A DNA stretch of 64,000 nucleotides from Pedococcus sp. 5OH_020 (GTDB taxonomy: Bacteria > Actinomycetota > Actinomycetes > Actinomycetales > Dermatophilaceae): the NCBI RefSeq assembly GCF_027812955.1, contig NZ_JAPYZV010000009.1, positions 103,873 to 167,872 of the forward strand, given 5' to 3'. This document shows positions 39,703-48,348 of this stretch, one piece after another. The notes below the pieces were generated by a model. That model did no database searches, was not told the origin of the DNA, and saw only the letters and a program-made list of their open reading frames with translations. Made by a program: the position numbers and the translations under genes. Each line of letters begins with the position of its first letter. Position 1 is the stretch's first letter.

Positions 39703-40689
39703 TTAGACGGCTGGAAGGCCGTTGACCCAGCGCAGCTGGGCGGTCTTGGTGATCCGGGCACCGGGCGAGCTGGGAGTGGGCTTGTCTCGGTCCCATACGT
39801 GCCAGGCGATCCAGGTCCCTCCCGTGGCATCCGTGGTGACCTCGGCGCCGCCGGGACCGTGCCCGTAGCCCTGGCCTTCCTTCATCAGCGTCTTCACCCA
39901 ACGGAAGGTGCCGTGGATGGAGTCGGCCACGTAGACGTCGGTGTGGTAGGCGTTGGTGTCAAAGCGGTCCCGCGAGACGAACAGCCAGACCCGGCCGCCG
40001 TGGCGCAGCAGCGACGGGGCCTCGTAGACCTTGTCGTTGACGCGGTGCAGCAGGTTGTCGACCTGCGATCCCGAGGTGAACCCCACTGCGCTTCCGCTGA
40101 ACGTCAGCATCCGGGCGTTGATGTCGTAGTCGCCGATGGGAAACGCCCGGATGTTGCCGCGTCTCCAGACCAGGTAGCTGTTGCCGGCGCTGGTCACGTA
40201 GACGGATGAGTCGATGGCTTCCCAGCCCGCGGCGGCCCCGCAGGCGAGCTGATGGGGCGCGCTGTAGCCGTACCAGTAGCTGCGTGACGAGGCCCAGTAC
40301 ACGCAGTGCTTCGCGCCGTTCTTGCTGGCCGCGAAGAAGGCGAAGTAGTAGCTGCCCCGCTTGACGATGTGCGGGGCCCAGAAGCCCGCGTAGCCAGCCG
40401 GCTTGGTCGAGTAGATGTTTCCCGTCTTGGCGAAGGTGCCCGTGGGGGTACTGCGCCGAAAGATCGGCAGGATCCCGTCGCTCGCGCCGTTGCGGCTGCC
40501 ACCTGTCCCCGCGACCAGCCACGTGGAGCCGTCCACCCGGGTGAAGCCCGGGTCGGCGATATAGCTGCTGTTGATCGTCGTGCCCGTTGCGGCGGACGCC
40601 GACGGCGCGACGCTCAGCGTGGCCGGCATGATGATGGCCGCCGCGAGCCCGGCGGCCGCGAGAGCTGGTGCGATTCGGCGTGATCTCAT
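39703..40689 (-). CDS. Secreted family 43 glycoside-hydrolase-like protein
   Basis: This protein of 328 residues has an N-terminal signal peptide (basic start, hydrophobic AAAGLAAAIIMPATL, cleavage near PSASA). The mature part fits the five-bladed propeller of GH43 enzymes, which release arabinose or xylose from plant polymers. The catalytic positions are suggested by SYIADPGFTR (Asp), EAIDSSVYV (Asp) and KVYEAPSLL (Glu). Its direct link to the aromatic cluster is unclear; it stands alone, tail to tail with the flavin reductase gene. It could release a glycosylated aromatic compound, but that is speculation. Confidence 0.8.
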   Translation of the reverse strand: MRSRRIAPALAAAGLAAAIIMPATLSVAPSASAATGTTINSSYIADPGFTRVDGSTWLVAGTGGSRNGASDGILPIFRRSTPTGTFAKTGNIYSTKPAGYAGFWAPHIVKRGSYYFAFFAASKNGAKHCVYWASSRSYWYGYSAPHQLACGAAAGWEAIDSSVYVTSAGNSYLVWRRGNIRAFPIGDYDINARMLTFSGSAVGFTSGSQVDNLLHRVNDKVYEAPSLLRHGGRVWLFVSRDRFDTNAYHTDVYVADSIHGTFRWVKTLMKEGQGYGHGPGGAEVTTDATGGTWIAWHVWDRDKPTPSSPGARITKTAQLRWVNGLPAV

Positions 40690-40855
40690 GGTGAGAGGAA
40701 CCCCCCGACTTCGGATGACCGTACGTGGCTCTCCAGTCCCGGCCCCTGGCCGGCACGTGATGCCGGAGGCCCCTCCCCGGCTGAGAGTCCGAGCGTTTGC
40801 CCGGCGGGACGACCGTAGGGGCGAAATGGGCGGCTTGTCCAGCCGTCACGGGAGG

Positions 40856-42238
40856 TCAGCCAGCGGCGACCTCCGTTCCGATGACCCATCCCATCCCGAA
40901 GGCCGCCAGCAGCCCGTTCCCCGAGCTGTAGCCCTCGGACCTCTCACCCGCCAGTCCGACCGCGACGCCTCCACCCGCGCGTAGCCCGCGCACCGGGCTG
41001 CCGTCGGGCCGAAGCACCCGTCCGCGGGGGTCTATCGCCGCGCCGCCCTGTGTGGTCAGCACGCCGTGCGTGAGCCAGGCGTAGTGGAACGGCGCCTGAA
41101 GGGACCTGCGCCCCAGGACGGGCCGCAGCGACTCCTCGAGCACTGGCTGGTCCACTCGCAAGGCGGACGCCAGCGCCGCCACATCCGACGCCTGGCGGAT
41201 CGCGCCCGCCTCAGCCGACTCGCGCATCATCTCCGAGTGCCGGGCGGTCTCCTGCGCCTGGGCGTCCCAGACCATGGCGGCCCGCTGACCCGGCTGTGCC
41301 TGGATCACGCCGGCGAGCCCCGAGTACCCGTGAGCCTGCTCGTCCACGAACCGGCGGCCGGCGGTGTTCACCAGAACTGCCCCCAGCCATGGGAGGTTGG
41401 GGTTGACGCGCGTCCCGTGACCGACGGTGACCTGACCGTGCCGCAAGCAGGCGCCCATGTTCACGAACTCCACGCCCAGCTCTTCGAGCCAGGCCACGCT
41501 GTCACCGGTGCTCGCGCTGGTGCCGCCGAAGAAGGGATCCCCTAGGGCGGCACAGTGGCGGCGCATCAGCTCGGGGTTCCCCGCGAAGCCGTCCGTGGCG
41601 AGGACCACCCGACCGGCTGCGACCTCGACCTGGCGGCGCCCCTGGCGTGCCGTGAGGCCCATGACCGTTACGGCGGGCCCGGACCCGAACACCTGCAGGG
41701 ACCGCACCGGTGCGTCCTCCATCAGGGCGACGTTGTCGCGAGCTGCCAGGAGCGACCGCAGGTGCGTGATGAGCGGCCCGCCACCTCGACGCAGCGGGTC
41801 GGCGTGCAGCCGGGGCACGGACATGCCCTTGCGCGTCATGTCGACCCCCACCTCCAGGGCGTACCCGGAGTCGGCGATCCAAGAGACGTAATCCGGCGCT
41901 ACCTGGCAGAGCGCCTCGACGAGGTCGCGCTGTCGCTCGTCGCCACTCTGGGCGAGGATCTCGTCGGCGTGCTGCTGCGGGGAGTCCTTGATGCCCGCGT
42001 CGCGCTGCCAGCGCGTCCCGGCAGCAGCGAGACTGCCGCTCGACACGGCGGCGTTGCTGCCTTCGCGCGCGTCCTTCTCCAGAACCGCCACGACCACGTC
42101 ACGGTTCTCCGACGCGCGCAGCGCAGCCATGAGCCCACACGCACCGGCACCCGCGACCGCGAGGTCGACCTCGACCCGTTCGACCTCCTCCACCCGTTCG
42201 GCCTCCTCGATGCAGTCCTCCTGCTCGTCGTGGGCCAT
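40856..42238 (-). CDS. FAD-dependent dehydrogenase, fumarate reductase/ketosteroid dehydrogenase type
   Basis: A flavoprotein of about 460 residues with the FAD-binding loop VDLAVAGAGACGLMAALRA near the N-terminus, LEKDAREGSNAAVSSGSL, VLATDGFAGNPELM and the C-terminal FAD contact SSGNGLLAAFGMGWVIG. The superfamily includes fumarate reductases, tricarballylate dehydrogenase and 3-ketosteroid delta-1-dehydrogenase, which add or remove C-C double bonds. An acidic leader precedes the fold (DEQEDCIEEAERVEEVERVE). I use the ATG at 42238, five bases after the racemase-like gene; a start at 42262 would overlap that gene. It is the last of ten tightly packed genes and one of three such flavoproteins in the cluster. 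Confidence 0.85.
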   Translation of the reverse strand: MAHDEQEDCIEEAERVEEVERVEVDLAVAGAGACGLMAALRASENRDVVVAVLEKDAREGSNAAVSSGSLAAAGTRWQRDAGIKDSPQQHADEILAQSGDERQRDLVEALCQVAPDYVSWIADSGYALEVGVDMTRKGMSVPRLHADPLRRGGGPLITHLRSLLAARDNVALMEDAPVRSLQVFGSGPAVTVMGLTARQGRRQVEVAAGRVVLATDGFAGNPELMRRHCAALGDPFFGGTSASTGDSVAWLEELGVEFVNMGACLRHGQVTVGHGTRVNPNLPWLGAVLVNTAGRRFVDEQAHGYSGLAGVIQAQPGQRAAMVWDAQAQETARHSEMMRESAEAGAIRQASDVAALASALRVDQPVLEESLRPVLGRRSLQAPFHYAWLTHGVLTTQGGAAIDPRGRVLRPDGSPVRGLRAGGGVAVGLAGERSEGYSSGNGLLAAFGMGWVIGTEVAAG

Positions 42239-42243
42239 CGCAC

Positions 42244-43047
42244 TCACAGCGCGGGCGCCCACGCGGTCGCGTAGAAGTCGTGGGCGGCGTCGACGAGAGC
42301 CCGTGGTGGCTGCTCGCCGTAGAAGCCGACCCGCGATGCCACCAGTCCGGCCCGGTGCTGACGAGCCCTGAGCTCGGCCACCTGCACGCAGGTGCCGAGC
42401 GAGTCGAGCACCGGCACGTCGTCGATGCGGTTGAGGCCTTGGGCGGCGAGGAACACGTTGAGCGGCCCCTCCCCCGGGACGATCACCGAGGCACCGTCGG
42501 CGATGGCCGCACGGGCAGCCTTGCGGAACGCCGCCAGCAGCGGTGCGGGCTCGGCATACGCCGCCATGAGGTCGGAGAACTCGACGCCCACCTGCCGGAT
42601 GGGCCCCACCACCCGGTCCAGCCCGTAGAGCAGCATGTTGCGACGCAGCTGCGGCTCGAGCTCGGCGATGAAGCTCACGATGCCGACGCGGGCGCCCAGC
42701 ATCGACGCCATCAAGACGGACGTCTGTCCGAACGCCACCACCGGGAGGTCGACGAGGCTGCGCACCTCCTCGTACGCCGTGTCCGGGATGGTCGCGATGA
42801 GGAACGCGTCGTAGCCCTCGTCCTGCGCCTGCAGTGCGGCGCGGACGAACTGCTCCTTGTGCAGGCCCGAGAGGTACGCGTACTTGATGTGCGTGCCGGG
42901 GTAGTCCGAGGGGTAGGTGCCCGGCCGCATCCCGTGCAGGTCCACCTCGGTGCCTTCGGACGCGGCGGCGCTCAGGTGCCGCTGAAGGGCGTCGCGGTAG
43001 TGCGGCACGTCGTCGAGGACGGTGAAGCTCTGATGCCAGATCCGCAC
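42244..43047 (-). CDS. Asp/Glu/hydantoin racemase-family protein without the two catalytic Cys
   Basis: This 267-residue protein has the length and layout of the Asp/Glu/hydantoin racemase superfamily, which also contains maleate isomerase and arylmalonate decarboxylase. Members use two Cys, one after the first-domain strand and one in the second. Here those places read LIATIPDTAYEEV and IVPGEGPLNVF, with no Cys at either. The only Cys (GTCVQVAEL) is elsewhere. It may therefore bind its substrate without racemising it, or use another mechanism, as some lyase-like members do. GTG start, four bases after the upstream stop. Confidence 0.7.
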   Translation of the reverse strand: MRIWHQSFTVLDDVPHYRDALQRHLSAAASEGTEVDLHGMRPGTYPSDYPGTHIKYAYLSGLHKEQFVRAALQAQDEGYDAFLIATIPDTAYEEVRSLVDLPVVAFGQTSVLMASMLGARVGIVSFIAELEPQLRRNMLLYGLDRVVGPIRQVGVEFSDLMAAYAEPAPLLAAFRKAARAAIADGASVIVPGEGPLNVFLAAQGLNRIDDVPVLDSLGTCVQVAELRARQHRAGLVASRVGFYGEQPPRALVDAAHDFYATAWAPAL

Positions 43048-43050
43048 GGC

Positions 43051-44508
43051 TCAGCCCTCCGCGGCGACGAGGGACGCGGCGTGTGCGCCGGCGATCTTCC
43101 CGAACGTCGCCCCGCGCAGCACCGACGTGGAACCGGTGTAGTTCGAGTAGTACAGCCCCGTCATCTCCCCTGCGGCGTAGAGCCCGGCGATCGTTCGCCC
43201 GTCACGGTCGACCACTCGCGAGGTGGCGTCGACCTTGAGCCCACCGAACGTGAAGACGTTGGCGGCGATGACCGGATACGCCTCGAACGGCGCAACCTCG
43301 ATCGGCTTGGCCCAGTTGCACTTCGGCGGGGTCAGGCCGGTGGTGGCCAGCCCATCGGGACGCGTCGGGTCCCACTCACCCTCCGGACAGGCGGCGTTGT
43401 ATGCAGCGACCGTCCCCTCCAGCGCCTGGGCATCGACGCCGATGCGCTCGGCGAGCTGTGCGACCGTGGCACCGCTCACCGGCGGCTCCACGGTGCGGAT
43501 CGCCGTGCGGATGGTGGGCACGGCGCTGGCCGACGCATCGAGGACCAGCCAGGCGATGCCGTGCGGCTGATCCTGGATGTCGCGCGTCGTCCGCTCGTAC
43601 CAGGCGTCCACAGGGCCACGCGCCTCGTCGACGAACCGCTCACCCTGCTCGTTGACGAGGACGCCGTACGGGAAAGCCATGATGGCCGCCTCGGGGTCGC
43701 CCGAGCGCGGGTCGACCGGCTCGGCGTGGAACAGCGCGAAGTTGCCCGCAGTAGCGGCGCCCAGGGCGAGAGCCATCTCGATGCCCTCGCCCTTGTTGTA
43801 GTTGCCACCCCGGGCGACCGGGCGGCACGTGAGCGCCTTGTCCCCGTGGTACCTGGCCATCATCTCCGGGTTGCCCTGGTAGCCGCCTGAGGCCAGCACC
43901 ACCGCTCCGACGAAGTGGACCGCGGCACCGCTGTGGTCGGCGGCGTGCAGTCCGGCCACTCGACCGGCCGGGTCCACGACCAGCGAGCGCGCGGTGGTCT
44001 CGAAGTGGAAGTCGACACCGAGGTCGCGGGCCCTCTTGCCGAGGGTCTCGACGAGCGCGAGTCCACCGCCCACCGGAGCCAGTCGGGTGGTCGACACAGT
44101 GGGGAACAGCGTCGGCAGCTGGGCGAACGCGATGCCGTGGCTCTCGAGCCAGCGCAGCGTCGGACCGGCGTTGTCCGCGAAGGCCTCGACGTAGTCGAGG
44201 TCGACCACGTGGTGCGCGCGCAGCAGCGGTGAGCGCCGGTCCCGGTCAAGGACGGCGTCGGCCGTGAGGCCAGGGTCAGGGTGCCCCATGAAGTCGTCCA
44301 CGAGCGCGTCGGTGAAACCCTCGGCCGGCTCGTCGGTCGACCTCATCCGCAGGTACGCCTCGGTGTAACGCGTGTTTCCGCCGGTCTCTGCCTCACTGGC
44401 ACGGTCGAGCAGTCCGACCCGAGCGCCCACCCCTGCCGCGCTCACCGCGGCGCTCAGCCCGGCGATCCCGCCGCCGACCACGACGACGTCATAACGGTGG
44501 GTGGTCAT
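43051..44508 (-). CDS. FAD-dependent dehydrogenase, tricarballylate dehydrogenase-like
   Basis: This flavoprotein of 485 residues has VVVVGGGIAGLSAAVSAAG, ETGGNTRYTEAYLRM, VVLASGGYQGNPEMM, GGNYNKGEGIEMAL and a C-terminal GLYAAGEMTGLYYSNY with STSVLRGATFGKIAG. The GGNTRYTEA segment and overall pattern resemble tricarballylate dehydrogenase (TcuA) among the fumarate-reductase-type flavoproteins. It could desaturate an alicyclic ring or a tricarboxylate side product. ATG at 44508 overlaps the isochorismatase-type stop by four bases. Confidence 0.85.
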   Translation of the reverse strand: MTTHRYDVVVVGGGIAGLSAAVSAAGVGARVGLLDRASEAETGGNTRYTEAYLRMRSTDEPAEGFTDALVDDFMGHPDPGLTADAVLDRDRRSPLLRAHHVVDLDYVEAFADNAGPTLRWLESHGIAFAQLPTLFPTVSTTRLAPVGGGLALVETLGKRARDLGVDFHFETTARSLVVDPAGRVAGLHAADHSGAAVHFVGAVVLASGGYQGNPEMMARYHGDKALTCRPVARGGNYNKGEGIEMALALGAATAGNFALFHAEPVDPRSGDPEAAIMAFPYGVLVNEQGERFVDEARGPVDAWYERTTRDIQDQPHGIAWLVLDASASAVPTIRTAIRTVEPPVSGATVAQLAERIGVDAQALEGTVAAYNAACPEGEWDPTRPDGLATTGLTPPKCNWAKPIEVAPFEAYPVIAANVFTFGGLKVDATSRVVDRDGRTIAGLYAAGEMTGLYYSNYTGSTSVLRGATFGKIAGAHAASLVAAEG

Positions 44509-45104
44509 GACCACTCCTGAAGGACCTGGTCGGAGCTGGCCACGGTGGCGAACATGGGAAGGGTCGTGTCGACCGCGAAGGCATGCGCCTCGGGGGAGAA
44601 GGAGGCGCACAGGTCCTCCAGGACCGTCACCTGCAGTCCCGCGTCGGTCGCGTGGCGCGCGCACGACTCCACGACCAGGTTGGTGGCGACTCCCCCGATG
44701 ACGATGTGGTCGATGCCCTCGGCAGCCAGCACCTCGCGCAGCGGCGTGCCCACGAACGGGTCGACAGCACCCTTGTCGATGACCGGCTCGCCGTCGCGCG
44801 GGGCGAGCGCTTCCACGATCCGGGCCTCGGGGGAGCCGGCGAGCATCGCGCCGTCCTTGGGGTAGGCGTCGAAGCGCGCGGAGCGGTTGGTCCGCAGGCG
44901 GAATGTCGGGTCGAATGCCAGCCTCACATGCAGGACCGGTACGCCGGCCGCCCGCGCCGCGCAGAGCACCGTGGCCGCCTTCGTCAGGACGTCGCGCTCG
45001 CGCACCGCGTGCGCCAAGGCCGGCAGTCGGGTGTGTGGTCCCTCCTCGCAGAGGGCGACCTGGTAGTCCAGGAGCACGAGTGCGGTGGAGCGGTGCGTCA
45101 TCAT
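44505..45104 (-). CDS. Isochorismatase-family cysteine hydrolase
   Basis: A cysteine hydrolase of 199 residues. The catalytic triad of the family is clear: Asp in LVLLDYQ, Lys in VIDKGAVDPF and Cys in VVESCARHATDAG, with the cis-peptide motif GGVATNLVV. Such enzymes hydrolyse amides or vinyl ethers (nicotinamidase, maleamate or biuret hydrolases, isochorismatase). In this operon it may open an amide or enol-ether bond of an intermediate. ATG at 45104, with a second Met directly after. Confidence 0.9.
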   Translation of the reverse strand: MMTHRSTALVLLDYQVALCEEGPHTRLPALAHAVRERDVLTKAATVLCAARAAGVPVLHVRLAFDPTFRLRTNRSARFDAYPKDGAMLAGSPEARIVEALAPRDGEPVIDKGAVDPFVGTPLREVLAAEGIDHIVIGGVATNLVVESCARHATDAGLQVTVLEDLCASFSPEAHAFAVDTTLPMFATVASSDQVLQEWS

Positions 45105-45153
45105 GGTTCCTTCGTCGGTGTCGGGAGTCGTGAGCTTTCAACGGGTGGGTAGG

Positions 45154-45960
45154 TCACCAGGCGGACCAGCCGCCGTCGACGTATACGACCTGACCGGTCA
45201 TGTACGCCGAGGCGGGAGAGGCGAGCAGCAGCAGCGGTCCGGCGAAGTCGCGCGTGGGGTCCCCGAGCCGGCCGAGCATGGTGCGCTCTGCGAACCACGC
45301 CAGCTGGCCGGGGTCCCCGGCCAGTGGGGCCGTCATGGCGGTCGGGTAGAAGACGGCCGGCGCCAGGCAGTTGACCGTCACACCGTCGCGACCGAGCTCC
45401 GCGGCCAGCGACCGGGTGAGGTTGGCGACTCCCGCCTTGGAGGCGTAGTACGCGCTCTCGGGCACCGGGCCTACGCGCTCGGCATACACCGTCGTCACGA
45501 GCACCAGGCGGCCACCGCCGGCCGCTCGCATCCTGGCTCCGAACTCGCGCCCGACCAGCCAGGCCCCGGTGAGGTTCACGCGGACGACCCGCTCGAAGTC
45601 CTCGACCGAGGTCTCGTCGAAGGCCCTGCGCAGCATGACGCCCGCGGCGTTGACGACGATGTCGATGCGGCCGTGGCTGGCCACGACGGCGTCCCCGAGC
45701 GCTCGGACGGACTGCTCGCTCGTGACGTCGACGGCGTGTGCGGTGGAGCCAGGGCCGCAGCTCGAAGCGATCCCTTGCAGCGTAGCGAGGTTCGGTTCGA
45801 GGTCGGCGACCGCGACGGTCGCCCCGTGACCCGCCAGCGCGAGGGCTGCCTGCTCCCCGAGGCCGCCCGCGCCGGCGCCGACGACCAGAGCGACCTGGTC
45901 CGTGAGGTCGAACAGCGTCTTGGCCTGCGCTCGTGCCCCGGCCGGCGGCGCGCTCACCAT
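45154..45960 (-). CDS. SDR-family oxidoreductase
   Basis: A classical SDR of 268 residues with ALVVGAGAGGLGEQAALAL, NAAGVMLRRAF, a Thr/Tyr-rich VTTVYAERVG replacing the usual Ser loop, and AYYASKAGVAN with catalytic Tyr and Lys; it ends VYVDGGWSAW. The catalytic Ser position (VTTVYAE) appears to be Thr. It probably oxidises a ring hydroxyl to a ketone, a step needed before flavoprotein dehydrogenation. It overlaps the next flavoprotein gene by seven bases. Confidence 0.87.
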   Translation of the reverse strand: MVSAPPAGARAQAKTLFDLTDQVALVVGAGAGGLGEQAALALAGHGATVAVADLEPNLATLQGIASSCGPGSTAHAVDVTSEQSVRALGDAVVASHGRIDIVVNAAGVMLRRAFDETSVEDFERVVRVNLTGAWLVGREFGARMRAAGGGRLVLVTTVYAERVGPVPESAYYASKAGVANLTRSLAAELGRDGVTVNCLAPAVFYPTAMTAPLAGDPGQLAWFAERTMLGRLGDPTRDFAGPLLLLASPASAYMTGQVVYVDGGWSAW

Positions 45961-47384
45961 GACAGGTCGCTCTTCTCGTGCGCGGCGGCCGTGCCCGCGA
46001 CGCGACCGAAGATCGCGGCCTTGCCGATGCTCGTCCCGGTCATGTATCCCGCCCCGTGGAAGCCGCCGACGACCTCGCCGGCGGCATACAGCCGTTCGAT
46101 GGGCTCGCCGAAGACGTCGAGGACTCGCATGGAGGGGTCGACGGTCAGCCCGCAGTACGTGGCGAGCACCACGGTCCCCGACGGGTGCGCGTAGAACGGC
46201 GGAGTATCCACCGGGACGCGTGTCCCGACGCCGCCGGACAGGTGCGCCCTCCCCAGCGGGTCCGGTTCGCCGCTGTCGATGCGGTGGTTGTACGCGGCCA
46301 CGGTGGCCTCCAGGACCCCGGGCTCCGTCCCCAGCCGCGCTGCCAGCTCCCCGACCGTGCCGGCGACCTGCAGCATTCCCGCCCGCTCCCGGTTGGCGAA
46401 GTCGTAGATGGGAACCTCGTCGTCGCTCTGCTGCATCACCTTGGCGTCGAAGACCTGCCACGTCCACGCGCCAGGCTGGGCGAGGCTCGCGTCGCCGATC
46501 GCCTTGTAGGGGACCGACTCGTCGACGAACCGCTGACCGGCGGCGTTGACGGCGATCGCCCCCTTGTAGACAGCGAGGATGCCGGTGCCGTCCTCGTCGG
46601 GGTGCTCCTCGAAGTAGTGGCCGTACGTGCCCTTGACGTAGGGAAGGTCTACGACCCCAGCCCCCAGCTGCCACGCCATGAGGAGCCCGTCGCCGGAGCT
46701 CCCGGGACCACCCGCGAGGAGGGCGTCGCGCATCTGCGGGGCATAGCGCTGCAGCATCTTCCGGTCCCTGCTGAAGCCACCGGTGGCCACCACGACGGCG
46801 TCGGCGCGCACCTGGGTCAGCTCCCCGTTGCGCTCCACCTCGACGCCCACCACGCGAGCGTCCTGCCGCACCAGCCGCCGGGCCCGAGCGTTCGTGACCA
46901 GCCGCGCTCCGAGTGTGCCAGCGGACGTGAACAGGGCGCGCAGCGCCGCGGTGGTGTCGCAAGGGTGCGACCGGGGCGCCGACTGGCCTGAGGCCGCGTG
47001 GATGTGTCCGTACTGCACGCCTTGGCGCTTCAGCCAGCGGTAGGTGTCGAGCTGGTTGGCGCAGTACAGGTCGACGAGCGCCGGGTCGCTCACTCCTCCA
47101 CCCACGGCGATCAGGTCGCGGCGTAGCAGCTCGACCGAGTCCTCGATCCCTTGGTGTGCCTGCTCCTCGGTGCCCGCGAAGGCCGACAGGCCCGCGGACC
47201 GCACCGTGCTCCCGCCGAAGGCCTCGGTCTTCTCGAGCAGCACCGCGAACTGTCCGGCCTCCGCCGCCGCGAGCAGGGCAGCGGCCCCCGCCATCCCTCC
47301 GCCGAGGACGAGCACCCCGACCTGGTCAGGCAGCTCCCTCTCGACGGGCAGGCCCGCAGGCGCGAGGCCCGGCTCGGTGTTCAC
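45954..47384 (-). CDS. FAD-dependent dehydrogenase, fumarate reductase/ketosteroid dehydrogenase type
   Basis: A flavoprotein of 476 residues with the FAD loop VGVLVLGGGMAGAAALLAA, LLEKTEAFGGSTVRSAG, VVVATGGFSRDRKML, RFVDESVPYKAIGD and a C-terminal RLYAAGEVVGGFHGAGYMTG then GKAAIFGRVAG. The GGST and the terminal GEVVGG pattern are typical of KstD/FrdA-like dehydrogenases. GTG start at 47384 overlapping the upstream lyase gene (GTGA). With the SDR directly after it, it makes a likely alcohol-to-ketone-to-enone oxidation pair. Confidence 0.87.
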   Translation of the reverse strand: MNTEPGLAPAGLPVERELPDQVGVLVLGGGMAGAAALLAAAEAGQFAVLLEKTEAFGGSTVRSAGLSAFAGTEEQAHQGIEDSVELLRRDLIAVGGGVSDPALVDLYCANQLDTYRWLKRQGVQYGHIHAASGQSAPRSHPCDTTAALRALFTSAGTLGARLVTNARARRLVRQDARVVGVEVERNGELTQVRADAVVVATGGFSRDRKMLQRYAPQMRDALLAGGPGSSGDGLLMAWQLGAGVVDLPYVKGTYGHYFEEHPDEDGTGILAVYKGAIAVNAAGQRFVDESVPYKAIGDASLAQPGAWTWQVFDAKVMQQSDDEVPIYDFANRERAGMLQVAGTVGELAARLGTEPGVLEATVAAYNHRIDSGEPDPLGRAHLSGGVGTRVPVDTPPFYAHPSGTVVLATYCGLTVDPSMRVLDVFGEPIERLYAAGEVVGGFHGAGYMTGTSIGKAAIFGRVAGTAAAHEKSDLSW

Positions 47385-48340
47385 CGTGCGCCTCCAGCGG
47401 GCGCCACGCGGGTGGGGTCGTCGTACCACGCCTGCGCCGCAGTGAACGCGGGAAGGTTGAACAGCTGCTGCCGCTCCTGCCAGCCCGCCATACGGTCCGC
47501 GCGGGTGGCCGTCTCGCCTGCACGGGCAAGGTGGTCCAGCGCCTCCCGACCGGCCCAGATCATCGAGCGCAGAAGGTAGTTGGCGAAGAGGACGACCCGG
47601 AACCCGAGCCCCTCGTACTCCTCCAGCGACAGCTCCGGAGTCTTGCCTCCCTCCACGACGTTGACGACGAGCGGGGTACCGTGCAGCGCCTCGCCGACTG
47701 AGCGCAGCTCAGCCACCGACCGCGGGGCCTCGACGAAGATCACGTCGGCTCCCGCCTCGACGTACAGAGTCGCGCGGCGGATCGCCTCGTCGATGTCGTG
47801 CACGCTCCGTGCGTCGGTCCGTGCGACCAGCACGGTCGTGGGGTCCTCGAGGGCCTGCCGCGCCGCGACGATCTTGGCCGCCATGTGCTCGGCCGGGATG
47901 AGGCTGTGGTCGTCGAAGTGGCCGCACCGCTTCGGCATCTCCTGGTCCTCCAGCTGGATGCCGGCCGCGCCGGCGTGCTCGAGCATCCGTACCGTGCGCA
48001 TCGTCGTGACGGGTCCGCCGTAGCCGGTGTCGGCGTCGACGACGAGCGGCACAGTGGACGCGTCCGCGAGCCGGCGCGTGTGCGCGGCGACCTCCTCCTG
48101 GGAGATCAGCCCGAGGTCGGGCACCCCGAACTGCGCGTTGGCCAGGCCCGCGCCGGTGACGTAGGCAGCGGCGAACCCGGACCGCTCCACCAGCCGGACG
48201 CCGAGGGCGTCCGTGACACCTGGCAGCACCAGGGGGCCGGCCGCGAGGGCGGCGCGCAGGGCCGCCCGGCGCTGGGTGGCAGTGGGACCGGGGCCGACGC
48301 CGACGAGGGCGTCGGCTCCCGGGAAGGCGGACAGCGACAC
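47381..48340 (-). CDS. Isocitrate lyase/PEP mutase-family lyase
   Basis: This TIM-barrel protein of 319 residues belongs to the ICL/PEP-mutase superfamily: LPGVTDALGVRLVERSGFAA, VVDADTGYGGPV with metal-binding Asp residues, GIQLEDQEMPKRCGH holding the loop Cys typical of lyases such as 2-methylisocitrate lyase and 2,3-dimethylmalate lyase, and VLVARTDARSV. It probably cleaves a C-C bond in a branched dicarboxylate or tricarboxylate. Its presence in an extradiol-cleavage operon is unusual and suggests that ring opening yields a substituted malate-like product. GTG start at 48340. Confidence 0.88.
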   Translation of the reverse strand: MSLSAFPGADALVGVGPGPTATQRRAALRAALAAGPLVLPGVTDALGVRLVERSGFAAAYVTGAGLANAQFGVPDLGLISQEEVAAHTRRLADASTVPLVVDADTGYGGPVTTMRTVRMLEHAGAAGIQLEDQEMPKRCGHFDDHSLIPAEHMAAKIVAARQALEDPTTVLVARTDARSVHDIDEAIRRATLYVEAGADVIFVEAPRSVAELRSVGEALHGTPLVVNVVEGGKTPELSLEEYEGLGFRVVLFANYLLRSMIWAGREALDHLARAGETATRADRMAGWQERQQLFNLPAFTAAQAWYDDPTRVAPAGGAR

Positions 48341-48348
48341 GTCAAGCC

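Noticed and set aside
42244..45104. A nicotinate/maleamate degradation route (racemase-like plus isochorismatase-type hydrolase)
   Set aside because: The racemase-like protein lacks the two Cys needed for maleate isomerase, and no dihydroxypyridine dioxygenase or formylmaleamate deformylase is present.
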